A stretch of 41,923 bases of DNA, from the NCBI GenBank assembly GCA_018970215.1, contig JAGWWX010000007.1, positions 1 to 41,923 of the forward strand, in the 5' to 3' direction. A program made the translations under genes and the position numbers. Within the stretch, counting starts at the first letter, position 1. The number at the start of each line of letters is the position of its first letter. The notes under the pieces were generated by a model. It saw only the letters and a program-made list of their open reading frames with translations, did no database searches and was not told where the DNA came from. This DNA is from Acidobacteriota bacterium (GTDB lineage Bacteria > Actinomycetota > Acidimicrobiia > Acidimicrobiales > RAAP-2). Positions 1-7,923 of the stretch are shown here, in pieces.

Positions 1-174
1 CGCTATCTGTTCGACGCGGAACTCGCGAGCAATGGCAATTAACTCGTCGACTCGTTGGCCGCCGGCGAGACCAACCAGTTGAAACGCCTCTCGTTCACGT
101 CGCACAACATCCAACGTCTGTTGGCCGATGGACCCGGTCGCCCCGAGCAGCGCAACGGTTCTCGTCGATGACAC
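1..174 (-). CDS. dxr: 1-deoxy-D-xylulose 5-phosphate reductoisomerase, N-terminal part
   Basis: This is the first 58 codons of DXR, which turns DXP into MEP in the non-mevalonate isoprenoid pathway using NADPH. The N-terminus shows the Rossmann dinucleotide motif GATGSIGQQTLDVV at about residues 10-23, typical of DXR. The start is GTG at 174, two bases after the cdsA stop codon, so it is the next gene of the rpsB-tsf-pyrH-frr-cdsA operon. The remainder lies beyond the left edge of the window, so the catalytic domain cannot be checked. Confidence 0.9.
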   Translation of the reverse strand, partial: MSSTRTVALLGATGSIGQQTLDVVRREREAFQLVGLAGGQRVDELIAIAREFRVEQIA

Positions 175-176
175 GA

Positions 177-1469
177 CTAGCCGATGTTCAAGATGTGGGC
201 GAGGTAGTACGTCGCGGGTAGCACGAACAAAATGCCGTCCACTCGATCGACAAGTCCCCCGTGTCCCGGCAGAATCGCCCCCATGTCTTTAATACCGAGC
301 GAACGCTTCACGAGGGACTCAAACAGGTCACCGAGCGGTCCCACGATGGAGGTCACGATGGCGAGCACCACGGCGCCGCCCACCGACCACGGGTGGAGGA
401 AGGGCAAGAAAATCGCACACACCAGCAACGTCACTATCGATCCGCCGATAAGTCCCTCGACGGTCTTGTTGTGCGACACCGTCGGCGCCAACTTGCGCCG
501 CCCCAGAGACTTCCCAACGAACAGAGCTCCCGTGTCATTCGCGACCGCGGCGACAAGTGCACCAAACAAGATGCCGAGTCCGTGCCCGTCCTTAAAGTTC
601 ACGGGCGAGATTGTCAACATCGCAAAGCTGCCGAGGACGCCGATCCACAAAAAGCCCATCAAGGTGAGGGACGCGCCATCGAGCATGTCGATGCGTGCGG
701 GGGTCGCCAAGAACCATAAGAAGGTGGCCGTGACGACGATAACTATCACCAATCCAAGAGCCGTCTCACCCCGGTTATACGCCGCAATGGCGAGAATGAC
801 CGTTCCCGCAACACCCACCAAGGTCGCGGGTCGAGTGCCCGCCATGCGGTAGGCCGCAAAGAGCTCAGCAACGGCGGCGGCGAGGGCGGCCGTGACGAGA
901 ACGGCCACGGCAATCGCTCCCATTTGGAAAATTGCCACGAGGGCCAGTGCCGCGATGACCCCGGTCACCGTTGCTTTCCTGACATCTTTCTCCGGCGCGG
1001 GACGGGTCGAGCGATGGCGCAGCAACTTTTGGTCGGCGTGGCGCAGACGTTCGGCCCTCGTCATGGCTCGCGTGGGGACAACCACCGGCGGCTCCTCGAC
1101 ATCGACCGCTTCGACGGCCGGGACCTCCGACGTATCGGGTGGCGCAATGACTTGCGTGAACGTCTCGTCGTGCACGGTGTAGTCCACTTCGCCCTCGCGC
1201 CATACCGGCGCCGGTATCTGTTCGAGCGGATCGTCGCTGGCGGCGACATCATCGCGCTGAAGTACGGAGGGAATCTGACCTGTTGGCTCTTCGGTCCAGT
1301 GAGGTAGCTGCGTATCAGGATTCACCACGGGTGGTGGGGTGGGAACCGGAATACCCGCCGCCTCCGCCGCAACTTCCGCACCGTTAATTGTCACACGAGG
1401 GTCGGCGGGCCGAACGACGGGGATCTCCCCCGTCGGGAGATCGTCGGACGTTGGTTCGTCAAACTTCAA
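177..1469 (-). CDS. cdsA: Phosphatidate cytidylyltransferase with long N-terminal extension
   Basis: CdsA makes CDP-diacylglycerol from phosphatidate and CTP at the inner membrane, the branch point for phospholipid synthesis. The C-terminal half (from about residue 165) is a multi-pass membrane domain and ends with the full family signature SLVKR..KDMGAILPGHGG..DRVD at about residues 385-411. At 430 residues it is much longer than the usual 270-300. The extra 160 residues are Pro/Glu/Val-rich, probably disordered and cytoplasmic, and contain PTGEIP and PTGQIP repeats, then a basic Arg/Lys segment before the first membrane helix. The start appears to be TTG at 1469, overlapping the end of frr by 11 bases. 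A later start near residue 136 (MTRAERLRH) cannot be excluded. Confidence 0.93.
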   Translation of the reverse strand: MKFDEPTSDDLPTGEIPVVRPADPRVTINGAEVAAEAAGIPVPTPPPVVNPDTQLPHWTEEPTGQIPSVLQRDDVAASDDPLEQIPAPVWREGEVDYTVHDETFTQVIAPPDTSEVPAVEAVDVEEPPVVVPTRAMTRAERLRHADQKLLRHRSTRPAPEKDVRKATVTGVIAALALVAIFQMGAIAVAVLVTAALAAAVAELFAAYRMAGTRPATLVGVAGTVILAIAAYNRGETALGLVIVIVVTATFLWFLATPARIDMLDGASLTLMGFLWIGVLGSFAMLTISPVNFKDGHGLGILFGALVAAVANDTGALFVGKSLGRRKLAPTVSHNKTVEGLIGGSIVTLLVCAIFLPFLHPWSVGGAVVLAIVTSIVGPLGDLFESLVKRSLGIKDMGAILPGHGGLVDRVDGILFVLPATYYLAHILNIG

Positions 1470-2034
1470 GGAGTTCCTGTTCTTTGTGAGCCAGCAAACT
1501 GTCGATCACCGCGACTTCGTCCTGGGTCATCTTGTCGAGAATTGCCTCGACTCGCTTGACGTCGTCCGTCGAGATTCCGTTCTCTTTTTCCTTTTCCAGT
1601 CCGTCGAGTTCCTGGCGCGCGTGTCGGCGAACGCCACGCACCGCCACTTTTCCTTCTTCGGCTTTGGTCCGCACAATCTTGACAAAATCCTTACGGCGTT
1701 CCTCGGTGAGCGCGGGGAATGACAGGCGAATCACCACTCCGTCGTTGGAGGGGTTGAGCCCCAGGTCGGCCGTCGTAATTGCCTTCTCAATCGCGGCCAT
1801 CGCCCCCTTGTCGTAGGGCGATACCACGAGGAGGCGCGGTTCGGGGACCGAGAAGTTGGCGAGCTGCTTGAGCGGGGTCAACGTCCCGTAGTAGTCAACA
1901 TCGAGGTTTTCCACGAGGGCGGAGTTCGCCCGTCCGGTGCGCACTGCCGAGAACTCGCCCTTCACGTGGTCGATGGCTTTCGCCATTCGCTCGCGGGTAT
2001 CCGCGAGCACGAGTTCAATGAGTTCGTGCTCCAT
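1459..2034 (-). CDS. frr: Ribosome recycling factor
   Basis: RRF splits post-termination ribosomes together with EF-G. The 191-residue protein matches the family length (about 185) and has the conserved segments VRTGRANSALVE near the N-terminus and PALTEERRKDFVK in the centre, followed by the long charged helix ending at KEQELLEV. The ATG at 2034 overlaps the pyrH stop in TAATG, so translation is probably coupled. pyrH-frr-cdsA is the standard bacterial order. No oddities seen. Confidence 0.98.
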   Translation of the reverse strand: MEHELIELVLADTRERMAKAIDHVKGEFSAVRTGRANSALVENLDVDYYGTLTPLKQLANFSVPEPRLLVVSPYDKGAMAAIEKAITTADLGLNPSNDGVVIRLSFPALTEERRKDFVKIVRTKAEEGKVAVRGVRRHARQELDGLEKEKENGISTDDVKRVEAILDKMTQDEVAVIDSLLAHKEQELLEV

Positions 2035-2747
2035 TACCGAACCAGCGTACCCACGGCCTCCCCCGCGAGGGCGCGACGCAAATTACCCGGCGCCATCAGG
2101 TCAAATACCCGAATAGGCAGGCCGTTGTCCTTGCAGAAGGTGATGGCGGTTAAGTCCATTACCCGAAGTTCTTTTTGAATTGCTTCGTCGAAGGACACCA
2201 CGTCGTATTTGGTGGCATTCGGATCCTTCTTCGGGTCAGCGGTATAGACCCCATCTACCCCGCCGTGCGTACCCTTGAGCACGAGTTCGGCCTCGACCTC
2301 CGCCGCTCGTTGGGCGGCCGGCGTGTCCGTCGTGAAGTACGGGTTACCCATACCTGCCGCGAAGATGACGACCCGGCCCTTTTCGAGGTGTCGAACGGCT
2401 CGGCGACGAATGTAGGGTTCGGCGACTTGATCCATGTTGAGAGCGGACATCACGCGACACTGTCGTCCGTGATTTTCGATGGCGTCCTGAAGAGCCAGCG
2501 AATTGATGACCGTTCCGAGCATTCCCATGATGTCGGAGTTGGCGCGGTCCATGCCGGCGAGCTCACCGGTGGCCCCTCGCCAGATGTTGCCGCCGCCGAC
2601 CACCATGGCGAGCTGTAACTCGCCCGATTCGGTGGCAGCGGCGATCTCCGACGCCAAAAAGTCAACGACCGTCGCATCGATGGTCTGATCACTCGCCGAC
2701 GATGCCAGGGCCTCACCGGAGATTTTGAGAACCACCCGACGAGCCAT
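2034..2747 (-). CDS. pyrH: UMP kinase
   Basis: PyrH phosphorylates UMP to UDP in pyrimidine nucleotide synthesis and belongs to the amino acid kinase fold. The 237-residue protein has the N-terminal VLKISGEAL phosphate-binding segment, the GGGNIWRG loop at about residues 51-58, and the ADPKKDP and DLTAI segments near the C-terminus. The ATG at 2747 lies four bases after the tsf stop and the stop overlaps frr. It is clearly in the same operon as tsf and frr. Confidence 0.98.
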   Translation of the reverse strand: MARRVVLKISGEALASSASDQTIDATVVDFLASEIAAATESGELQLAMVVGGGNIWRGATGELAGMDRANSDIMGMLGTVINSLALQDAIENHGRQCRVMSALNMDQVAEPYIRRRAVRHLEKGRVVIFAAGMGNPYFTTDTPAAQRAAEVEAELVLKGTHGGVDGVYTADPKKDPNATKYDVVSFDEAIQKELRVMDLTAITFCKDNGLPIRVFDLMAPGNLRRALAGEAVGTLVR

Positions 2748-2751
2748 TGAA

Positions 2752-3543
2752 CTACGCCCCGATGACTACCTGGACGAACTCGACGAGGGTGGCCCCGCCC
2801 AGCAACTGCTCAATCGTCTGCTTTTCGTCCTTCACGTAGCTCTGCTCGAGGAGGACGCGCTCCTTGAACCACCCGTTCAGTCGGCCTTCGATGATCTTGG
2901 GCAGCGCGGCTTCGGGCTTCCCCTCGTTGCGGCTGATCTCTTCGAACGTGGTGCGCTCGGCGTCCACGTCGGCGGCGGGCACCTGATCGCGCGTCAGGTA
3001 CGCCGGCTTGGCGAAGGCACAGTGCACCGCAATGTCGTGCGCGAGTTCGCTCGATCCGCCACGTACTTTCACTATGACGGCGTTCACGCCGCGTCCGGCC
3101 TGTTGGTGAAGGTAGGTCTCGATGACCTCATCGGCACCGGCGGTGATGCGCTTCACGGTTCCGACTTCAATATTTTCCTTCAAAGTCGTTAGCAACGTTT
3201 CAATGCGCGCGGTGAACTGCCCAACCGCACCCTCGCCCTCAGCGGCGACCGCGGCGGCCATTTCGTCGGCGAGGGTCACAAACTCTTCAGACTTCGCACC
3301 AAAGTCGGTCTCGCACTTCAGTTCAACGACGGCAGCGCTGTCGCCATCTTTCACGACGGCCACGCAGCCTTCAGTGTTTTCGCGATCGGCACGCTTCGCC
3401 GCGGAGGCGAGGCCTTGCACCCGGAGCCACTGCACCGAAGCATCGAAGTCGCCGTTGTTCTCCTCGAGGGCACGCTTTGCGTCCATCATTCCCACGCCCG
3501 TTGCTTGGCGGAGGGCTTGCACATCCTTAGCGGTGATAGCCAC
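2752..3543 (-). CDS. tsf: Elongation factor Ts
   Basis: EF-Ts is the nucleotide exchange factor of EF-Tu. The N-terminal UBA-like domain (residues 1-50, ALRQATGVGMMDAKRAL) is canonical and the core follows, for 263 residues in all. The EF-Tu contact motif usually written TDFV reads T79-D80-F81-G82 here: the functional Asp and Phe are kept but the Val is Gly. The start is GTG at 3543 with a strong AAGGAG Shine-Dalgarno site about nine bases upstream. It lies 40 bases after rpsB, as in most bacteria. Confidence 0.97.
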   Translation of the reverse strand: MAITAKDVQALRQATGVGMMDAKRALEENNGDFDASVQWLRVQGLASAAKRADRENTEGCVAVVKDGDSAAVVELKCETDFGAKSEEFVTLADEMAAAVAAEGEGAVGQFTARIETLLTTLKENIEVGTVKRITAGADEVIETYLHQQAGRGVNAVIVKVRGGSSELAHDIAVHCAFAKPAYLTRDQVPAADVDAERTTFEEISRNEGKPEAALPKIIEGRLNGWFKERVLLEQSYVKDEKQTIEQLLGGATLVEFVQVVIGA

Positions 3544-3583
3544 CGTGATTCTCCTTCGTTCCTACCGGTACTGGTTCGTCGAT

Positions 3584-4297
3584 TTAGGCCGAGACGACGC
3601 GCGGACGGTTCGCCGCAATGAAGCGACCCTCCACGACAGCGTCAGCGATAACACGGCTCAACAGAGCGCCCGATCGAATGGCGTCATCGTTTCCGGGGAT
3701 GACGTAGTCGATGAGGTCGGGGTCACAGTTCGTGTCGACCACGGCGACCACCGGAATACCCAGCTTGCGAGCTTCGGTAACCGCAATGTGTTCTTTCTTC
3801 GTGTCGAGCACGAAGATGGCGTCGGGGGTGCGATCGAGACCCGCGATGCCGCCCAAGTTGCGCTCAAGCTTTTCGAGTTCGCGACGGTGGCGCAGTGCCT
3901 CACGCTTGGGCATGTTGTCGAAGTCGCCGGCATTGCTCATCGTGCGGAGCTCGACCATGCGCTTTACGCGGCCAGCCACAGTCGAAAAGTTAGTGAGCAT
4001 GCCGCCCAGCCAGCGCTGGTTGACGTAGGGCATGCCGCACGCGGTGGCGTAGTCGGCGATAGGTCCCTGCGTCTGCTTTTTGGTGCCAACAAACAAGATG
4101 ATGCCACCGTGAGATACGAGGTCACGCACATAGGCGTAGCCCTCTTCAATGCCCACGAGAGTCTTGCGAAGATCAATCAGGTAGATGCCGTTGCGCTCAC
4201 CCAGGATGTATCGACGCATCTTGGGGTTCCAACGGCGAGTCTGGTGACCGAAGTGCACTCCGGCGTCCAGCAGTTCTTTCAGTGTGACCAGCGCCAC
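3584..4297 (-). CDS. rpsB: 30S ribosomal protein S2
   Basis: S2 is a small-subunit ribosomal protein. The start is GTG at 4297, giving [19 protein letters not shown] at the N-terminus, the family signature, preceded by AAAGGA seven bases upstream. The open frame extends upstream to 4426, but those codons do not resemble S2 and are leader. The 237-residue protein has the usual [15 protein letters not shown] and [10 protein letters not shown] segments and ends after ANRPRVVSA. It is the first gene of the rpsB-tsf-pyrH-frr-cdsA-dxr run. Confidence 0.97.
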   Translation of the reverse strand: MALVTLKELLDAGVHFGHQTRRWNPKMRRYILGERNGIYLIDLRKTLVGIEEGYAYVRDLVSHGGIILFVGTKKQTQGPIADYATACGMPYVNQRWLGGMLTNFSTVAGRVKRMVELRTMSNAGDFDNMPKREALRHRRELEKLERNLGGIAGLDRTPDAIFVLDTKKEHIAVTEARKLGIPVVAVVDTNCDPDLIDYVIPGNDDAIRSGALLSRVIADAVVEGRFIAANRPRVVSA

Positions 4298-4426
4298 GTT
4301 GATTCCTTTCGTTCGGTTATCCACCCCGACCGAACGCCGAATTTCTCGGCGACCGTACGAATAGTCGGGTGAGACGTTGTTGCCCGCCACCGTGGAGGGC
4401 TTCAACATCTTAGTGGGTGGGGTCAC
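4298..4426 (-). promoter_or_regulatory. rpsB leader with two adjacent hairpins
   Basis: This is the 129-base gap between xerC and rpsB. Read on the minus strand it holds two perfect inverted repeats side by side: CGCCGA-5 nt-TCGGCG (4335-4351), then TTCGGT-11 nt-ACCGAA (4312-4334), ending 15 bases before the GTG and just before the Shine-Dalgarno site. A TACGGT box lies just upstream of the first hairpin and could be a -10 element (weak). S2 operons are autoregulated by leader binding in some bacteria. A similar role here is inference only. Confidence 0.4.
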
Positions 4427-5320
4427 CTACCCCCGAGGGTGCGTCGAACGATGCACGTTTTGAAGCCGGGACTTGCTGACGTGGGTATAGATCTGGGTGG
4501 TCGTCAGGCTTTCGTGCCCCAAAAGTTCTTGTACAACCCGAAGGTCGGCGCCACCTTCGAGAAGATGAGTGGCGTACGTATGGCGCAGGGCGTGGGGATG
4601 GATGTGACCCTTCCCCACCCGCTGAGCCAGGACTCGACGGACGTCCCGAGGTGTCAGTCGTTTTCCCCGTCGATTGAAGAACACGGCCGACCCCGGCGAC
4701 TCGGACGTCACAAAGGACTCCCGTCCCGCGTCGCGCCAACTCTGCAGTGAACGAAACGCCGTGCGGTGAAGGGGCACCATACGCTCCTTCGCGCCTTTCC
4801 CGATCACCGAGATGACACCCGCGTCATCATCTAAATCGTCGAGGTCGAGTCCACAGAGTTCCGACACTCGTAGTCCGGCCCCGTAAAGAAGTTCACAGAT
4901 AGCGCGATCGCGGAGTGCCACGGGATCATCTCCCCAGTCGGCATCGAGAAGTTCATCGAGCTGCTCTCGGATCACCAGCTCGGGCAGTTTTTTGTGTGGT
5001 TTCGGTGCGCTCAGACCGGCGAGTGGATTTGACTCCACGGCGCCATGCCGGGTGAGAAAGGTGAAGTAACTCCGCACGCTGGCCGTTCGCCGCGCCACGC
5101 TGGAGCGCTCGTCACCACGGCGAACCTGAACCGCGACAAAGTCTTGGCCGTCGCGCCGAGTGACCGATGTCGGGCCAGAGTGACCCCGCGACTCCAGGAA
5201 CTCCACGAACGACTGCACGTCGGCCCGATAGGCCCGACTCGTGGCCGGCGAGCGATTTGCGGCGCGGAGATTGGTCGCAAACTCCTCACGGAGCCACGGA
5301 TCGGAGGAAGTGCGCGCCAC
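4427..5320 (-). CDS. xerC: Tyrosine recombinase XerC
   Basis: XerC resolves chromosome dimers at dif during division. It is a 297-residue tyrosine recombinase with an N-terminal SAM-like core-binding domain (residues 8-95) and a catalytic domain. All catalytic residues are visible: R151 (GAGLRVSEL), K175, H243 and R246 (HPHALRHTYATHLLEGG), H269 (LLGHESLTTTQIYTHVS) and Tyr278. The start is GTG at 5320. No Shine-Dalgarno site is seen; instead a TAGCCT box lies six bases upstream, suggesting a leaderless mRNA. It is divergent from the response regulator, and its position upstream of rpsB is common in Actinomycetota. It is a housekeeping gene here, with no mobile-element context. Confidence 0.95.
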   Translation of the reverse strand: MARTSSDPWLREEFATNLRAANRSPATSRAYRADVQSFVEFLESRGHSGPTSVTRRDGQDFVAVQVRRGDERSSVARRTASVRSYFTFLTRHGAVESNPLAGLSAPKPHKKLPELVIREQLDELLDADWGDDPVALRDRAICELLYGAGLRVSELCGLDLDDLDDDAGVISVIGKGAKERMVPLHRTAFRSLQSWRDAGRESFVTSESPGSAVFFNRRGKRLTPRDVRRVLAQRVGKGHIHPHALRHTYATHLLEGGADLRVVQELLGHESLTTTQIYTHVSKSRLQNVHRSTHPRG

Positions 5321-5326
5321 GCCACA

Positions 5327-5332
5327 AGGCTA
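5327..5332 (-). promoter_or_regulatory. Putative -10 box of xerC (leaderless layout)
   Basis: On the minus strand TAGCCT is followed by exactly six bases (TGTGGC) and then the xerC GTG. With a TANNNT -10 element and normal spacing, transcription would begin at or next to the start codon. No convincing -35 was seen. Confidence 0.5.
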
Positions 5333-5363
5333 ATGACGAGTCGCTCTAATTCCACGGCGTTAC

Positions 5364-5369
5364 TAGCAT
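5364..5369 (+). promoter_or_regulatory. Putative -10 box of the response regulator (leaderless layout)
   Basis: TAGCAT is followed by six bases (TTTGCC) and the GTG at 5376. There is no Shine-Dalgarno site. It lies back to back with the xerC box within a 55-base divergent promoter region. Confidence 0.5.
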
Positions 5370-5375
5370 TTTGCC

Positions 5376-6047
5376 GTGGAGCGGATTTTGATTATCGAAG
5401 ATGACGATCGCATTCGCCACGCACTGCGCTTGATGTTTGAGGGCGAGGGCTTTGACGTCGTTTCGGCGTCGAGTGCCGAACAGGGCCTTGCGGAGTTCGA
5501 ACAACAGACGCCATCACTCGCCATCATCGATCTCATGCTGCCCGGGGCGACGGGCTTCGAGGCCTGCGCCGCCATTCGGTCACGCTCAGATATTCCCGTC
5601 ATCATCGTGAGCGCGCGTGACGACACAGCCGATGTGGTGCAGGGCTTAGAGTCGGGCGCCGACGACTACGTCACCAAACCCTTCATACCTCGTGAACTCC
5701 TCGCGCGAGTGCGCGCCCACCTGCGACGGCGTCCCAATACCAACGCATCGTTTACTGTCGGAGCCGTACGGGTGTCCCCCGACGAGGGCACCGTCACCGC
5801 CGCCGACGGCACACCGATTCACCTCACCGCCACCGAGTTTCGACTGATCGTCGAACTACACAATGCGCGCGGGCGGGTCCTGTCGCGCGAACACCTCCTC
5901 GAACACGTCTGGGGCTACGACTACTTCGGTGACGGACGACTCGTCGACGTGCACGTACGACGACTCCGCACCAAGGTGGAACCCGACCCCGCCGAGCCCG
6001 TGCACGTGATCACGGTTCGTGGCACCGGGTACAAGTTGATTCTCTGA
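5376..6047 (+). CDS. OmpR-family response regulator, MtrA-like
   Basis: This is a 223-residue two-component DNA-binding regulator. The receiver domain (1-115) has the acidic pocket IIEDDD (D9, D10), the phosphoacceptor D52 in IIDLMLPG, S79 and K101 in YVTKPF. A winged-helix Trans_Reg_C domain covers about residues 125-223, with LTATEFRLI, VLSREHLLEHVWGYDY and VRGTGYKL. The regulator-kinase-lipoprotein order resembles the actinobacterial mtrA-mtrB-lpqB operon, which coordinates cell wall and division genes. Assignment to that group is from context and overall similarity. The GTG start at 5376 is supported by a TANNNT box six bases upstream. The stop overlaps the kinase ATG by one base (TGATG). 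Confidence 0.93.
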   Translation: MERILIIEDDDRIRHALRLMFEGEGFDVVSASSAEQGLAEFEQQTPSLAIIDLMLPGATGFEACAAIRSRSDIPVIIVSARDDTADVVQGLESGADDYVTKPFIPRELLARVRAHLRRRPNTNASFTVGAVRVSPDEGTVTAADGTPIHLTATEFRLIVELHNARGRVLSREHLLEHVWGYDYFGDGRLVDVHVRRLRTKVEPDPAEPVHVITVRGTGYKLIL

Positions 6048-7435
6048 TGTCCGGCGTCAGCCTTCGCCGTCGCTTTACTCGAAACTTTGCGGTACTCGCC
6101 TTGGTCGTGGCCTCACTCTTCGCGGCACTGACCTATATCGGCGTGCGCCACATTGTGGTGACGTCGCGTCAGTCGTCCGACCTACGGCAGGCCTACGTCA
6201 ATGCCGCCCTGGTGCGACAGTCCATTCGCGATGGCGTATCAAGCGTTCCCGCCGTCCTGTCATCACTCGATACCGCCACGTTGTCCACGTCCTTCGTACG
6301 TATTGGATCAACTTGGTTCGCGGGCAACGGTGACGCCTCGCCCGAATCGCTCCCCGAGTCGCTCAAGCAGTCACCGTTGCGACACGTAGCTCGACAAGTG
6401 GTCATTACGAACGGTCAGCCCGTTCTCGTCATCGCCGTACCCCTTTCTTCGGTGGGCGCCACGTACTTTCAGCGACGCGTCCTCACGGACGTGAACGGCA
6501 CGTTGTTCCGACTCGTCGAAGTACTGGCGTTAGGAGCCATTGTCACTACCGCCGTGGGGGCTATCGGTGGACGACGGGCCACGCGGCGCGCAGTGGCACC
6601 TTTAGAAGAGACTGCGGCGGCGGCCCGTCGGGTAGCGAGTGGCGACCTCGCCGCGCGACTACCGCTCGGGGGACGAGATGATGAAGTCGCGATGCTGTCG
6701 CGGGCCTTTAATGAAATGATCGACCTTCTCGTGCAGCGCCTCGAGCGTGACGCCCGTTTCGCCGGTGACGTCAGCCACGAACTTCGTAGCCCTCTCACAA
6801 CCTTGGCAATGACGACCGAACTTCTCACCGCCCATCGCGACGAGCTCAGCCCGGAGGCGCGCGAAGCCCTCGATCTCCTCTCGGGCGATGTGCACACATT
6901 CCAATCCCTCGTGGAGGATCTCCTCGAAATGGCCCGAGCCGACGCCGGTTCCGATGGACTCGTGATCGAATCGTTGGGTGTTCACGAGCTCGTGCACCAG
7001 TGCGTGTTGGCCGCCACGCGACGACACCAACTGCCCAGCACCACTGTGATTGTGACACCCTCGGCGCTCGAGACGAAGGTTGACGTTGACCGTCGCCGCT
7101 TTGAACGAGTGATTACCAACTTGTTAGAAAACGGCTACCGATATGGCGGAGGCACCGTCATCATTCACGTCGATCAAGTGGGCGACGACGTCATCATTGA
7201 CGTCGACGATGACGGCCCCGGCATCCGGGAGAGTGATCGTGAACGTGTGTTTGAACGCTTCTACCGTGGCGCGAGCGCCGGTGCTCGTGGCGACCAGCGC
7301 GGCACGGGACTCGGACTCGCGCTCGTCGCCGAGCACATTGGACGCTTCGGCGGGACAGTGGAGATTCTCGATGCGGCGCTCGGAGGTTGCCGCGTACGTC
7401 TGACACTCCCCGTCGCCGCCGAGGAGGCACCGTGA
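6047..7435 (+). CDS. Sensor histidine kinase, MtrB-like
   Basis: This is a 462-residue membrane kinase that should phosphorylate the preceding regulator. It has a TM helix at about 13-33, an extracytoplasmic sensor loop of about 120 residues, a second TM at about 153-173, a HAMP linker at about 175-228, and the H-box DVSHELRSPLTTL with phospho-His H244. The ATP-binding domain follows with an N-box (NLLENGYRYGGG), G1 (DVDDDGPGI) and G2 (GTGLGLALV). The N-box has ENG where ENA is more usual. The start overlaps the regulator stop and the stop lies inside the start of the lipoprotein gene, so all three are translationally coupled. The signal it senses cannot be told from sequence. Confidence 0.93.
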   Translation: MSGVSLRRRFTRNFAVLALVVASLFAALTYIGVRHIVVTSRQSSDLRQAYVNAALVRQSIRDGVSSVPAVLSSLDTATLSTSFVRIGSTWFAGNGDASPESLPESLKQSPLRHVARQVVITNGQPVLVIAVPLSSVGATYFQRRVLTDVNGTLFRLVEVLALGAIVTTAVGAIGGRRATRRAVAPLEETAAAARRVASGDLAARLPLGGRDDEVAMLSRAFNEMIDLLVQRLERDARFAGDVSHELRSPLTTLAMTTELLTAHRDELSPEAREALDLLSGDVHTFQSLVEDLLEMARADAGSDGLVIESLGVHELVHQCVLAATRRHQLPSTTVIVTPSALETKVDVDRRRFERVITNLLENGYRYGGGTVIIHVDQVGDDVIIDVDDDGPGIRESDRERVFERFYRGASAGARGDQRGTGLGLALVAEHIGRFGGTVEILDAALGGCRVRLTLPVAAEEAP

Positions 7436-7923
7436 GGCTGCGCGCCGCCCTCGCGGTAGTCCTCGGTGGAGTGCTCCTGGGAGGGTGCACCCTGGTACCC
7501 ACAGACGCCACGCCACAGACGGTGCCGGCTCGCGACGTACCGTCCGGACTTCTCAGCGGCCAACCGGTCGCCCGAACGGCGGAGGCGGCCCTCTACTTCT
7601 GGTCCCCCAGCGGAGAACTCGTTGTCCGCACCACCACACTCGATGCGCCAATAGGGCTTCGCATCGTCCTGGCCGCCTTGGCCGAGCCTCCCGAAGAACT
7701 GACGACCAACGTGCCGGCGAATCTGACCGTACTTCGGGGCATTATCCACGGCGCCACCACTGAAATCACCGTGTCAGACGACCTATCGCCGGCCACCGTG
7801 CAACGAGGTCTCGAGCAGATTCGCCGCACCTGTGCTGATCTCTACGGAACTTCGGTGCTGCGAGTGACGAGTGCCACGTCGTTACGCACCTACGTGGCGG
7901 ACGCCACTCCCTCGGGGCGATAA
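7432..7923 (+). CDS. GerMN-domain lipoprotein (LpqB-like, short)
   Basis: This is a 163-residue secreted lipoprotein. The GTG at 7432 overlaps the kinase stop (GTGA) and gives a signal peptide with lipobox LGGC, acylated Cys19. After a short linker, residues 45-150 resemble a GerMN domain (YFWSPSGELVVRTTTL..., then LSPATVQRGLEQIRRT). In actinobacterial mtrAB operons the third gene, lpqB, encodes a lipoprotein with a GerMN region plus a C-terminal beta-propeller and modulates the kinase. Here only the GerMN part is present. The function is inferred from position. The end overlaps the convergent rsfS by 34 bases. Confidence 0.8.
   Translation: MRLRAALAVVLGGVLLGGCTLVPTDATPQTVPARDVPSGLLSGQPVARTAEAALYFWSPSGELVVRTTTLDAPIGLRIVLAALAEPPEELTTNVPANLTVLRGIIHGATTEITVSDDLSPATVQRGLEQIRRTCADLYGTSVLRVTSATSLRTYVADATPSGR

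Noticed and set aside
3122-4372. Long open frame on the plus strand antisense to tsf and rpsB
   Set aside because: It lies opposite two certain ribosomal-operon genes, has a low-complexity Ser/Arg/Val composition and no recognisable domain; it is a by-product of GC-rich codon use.
4427-5320. XerC as sign of an integrated element
   Set aside because: It is a full-length housekeeping XerC next to rpsB, with no att repeats, tRNA junction or phage genes nearby.
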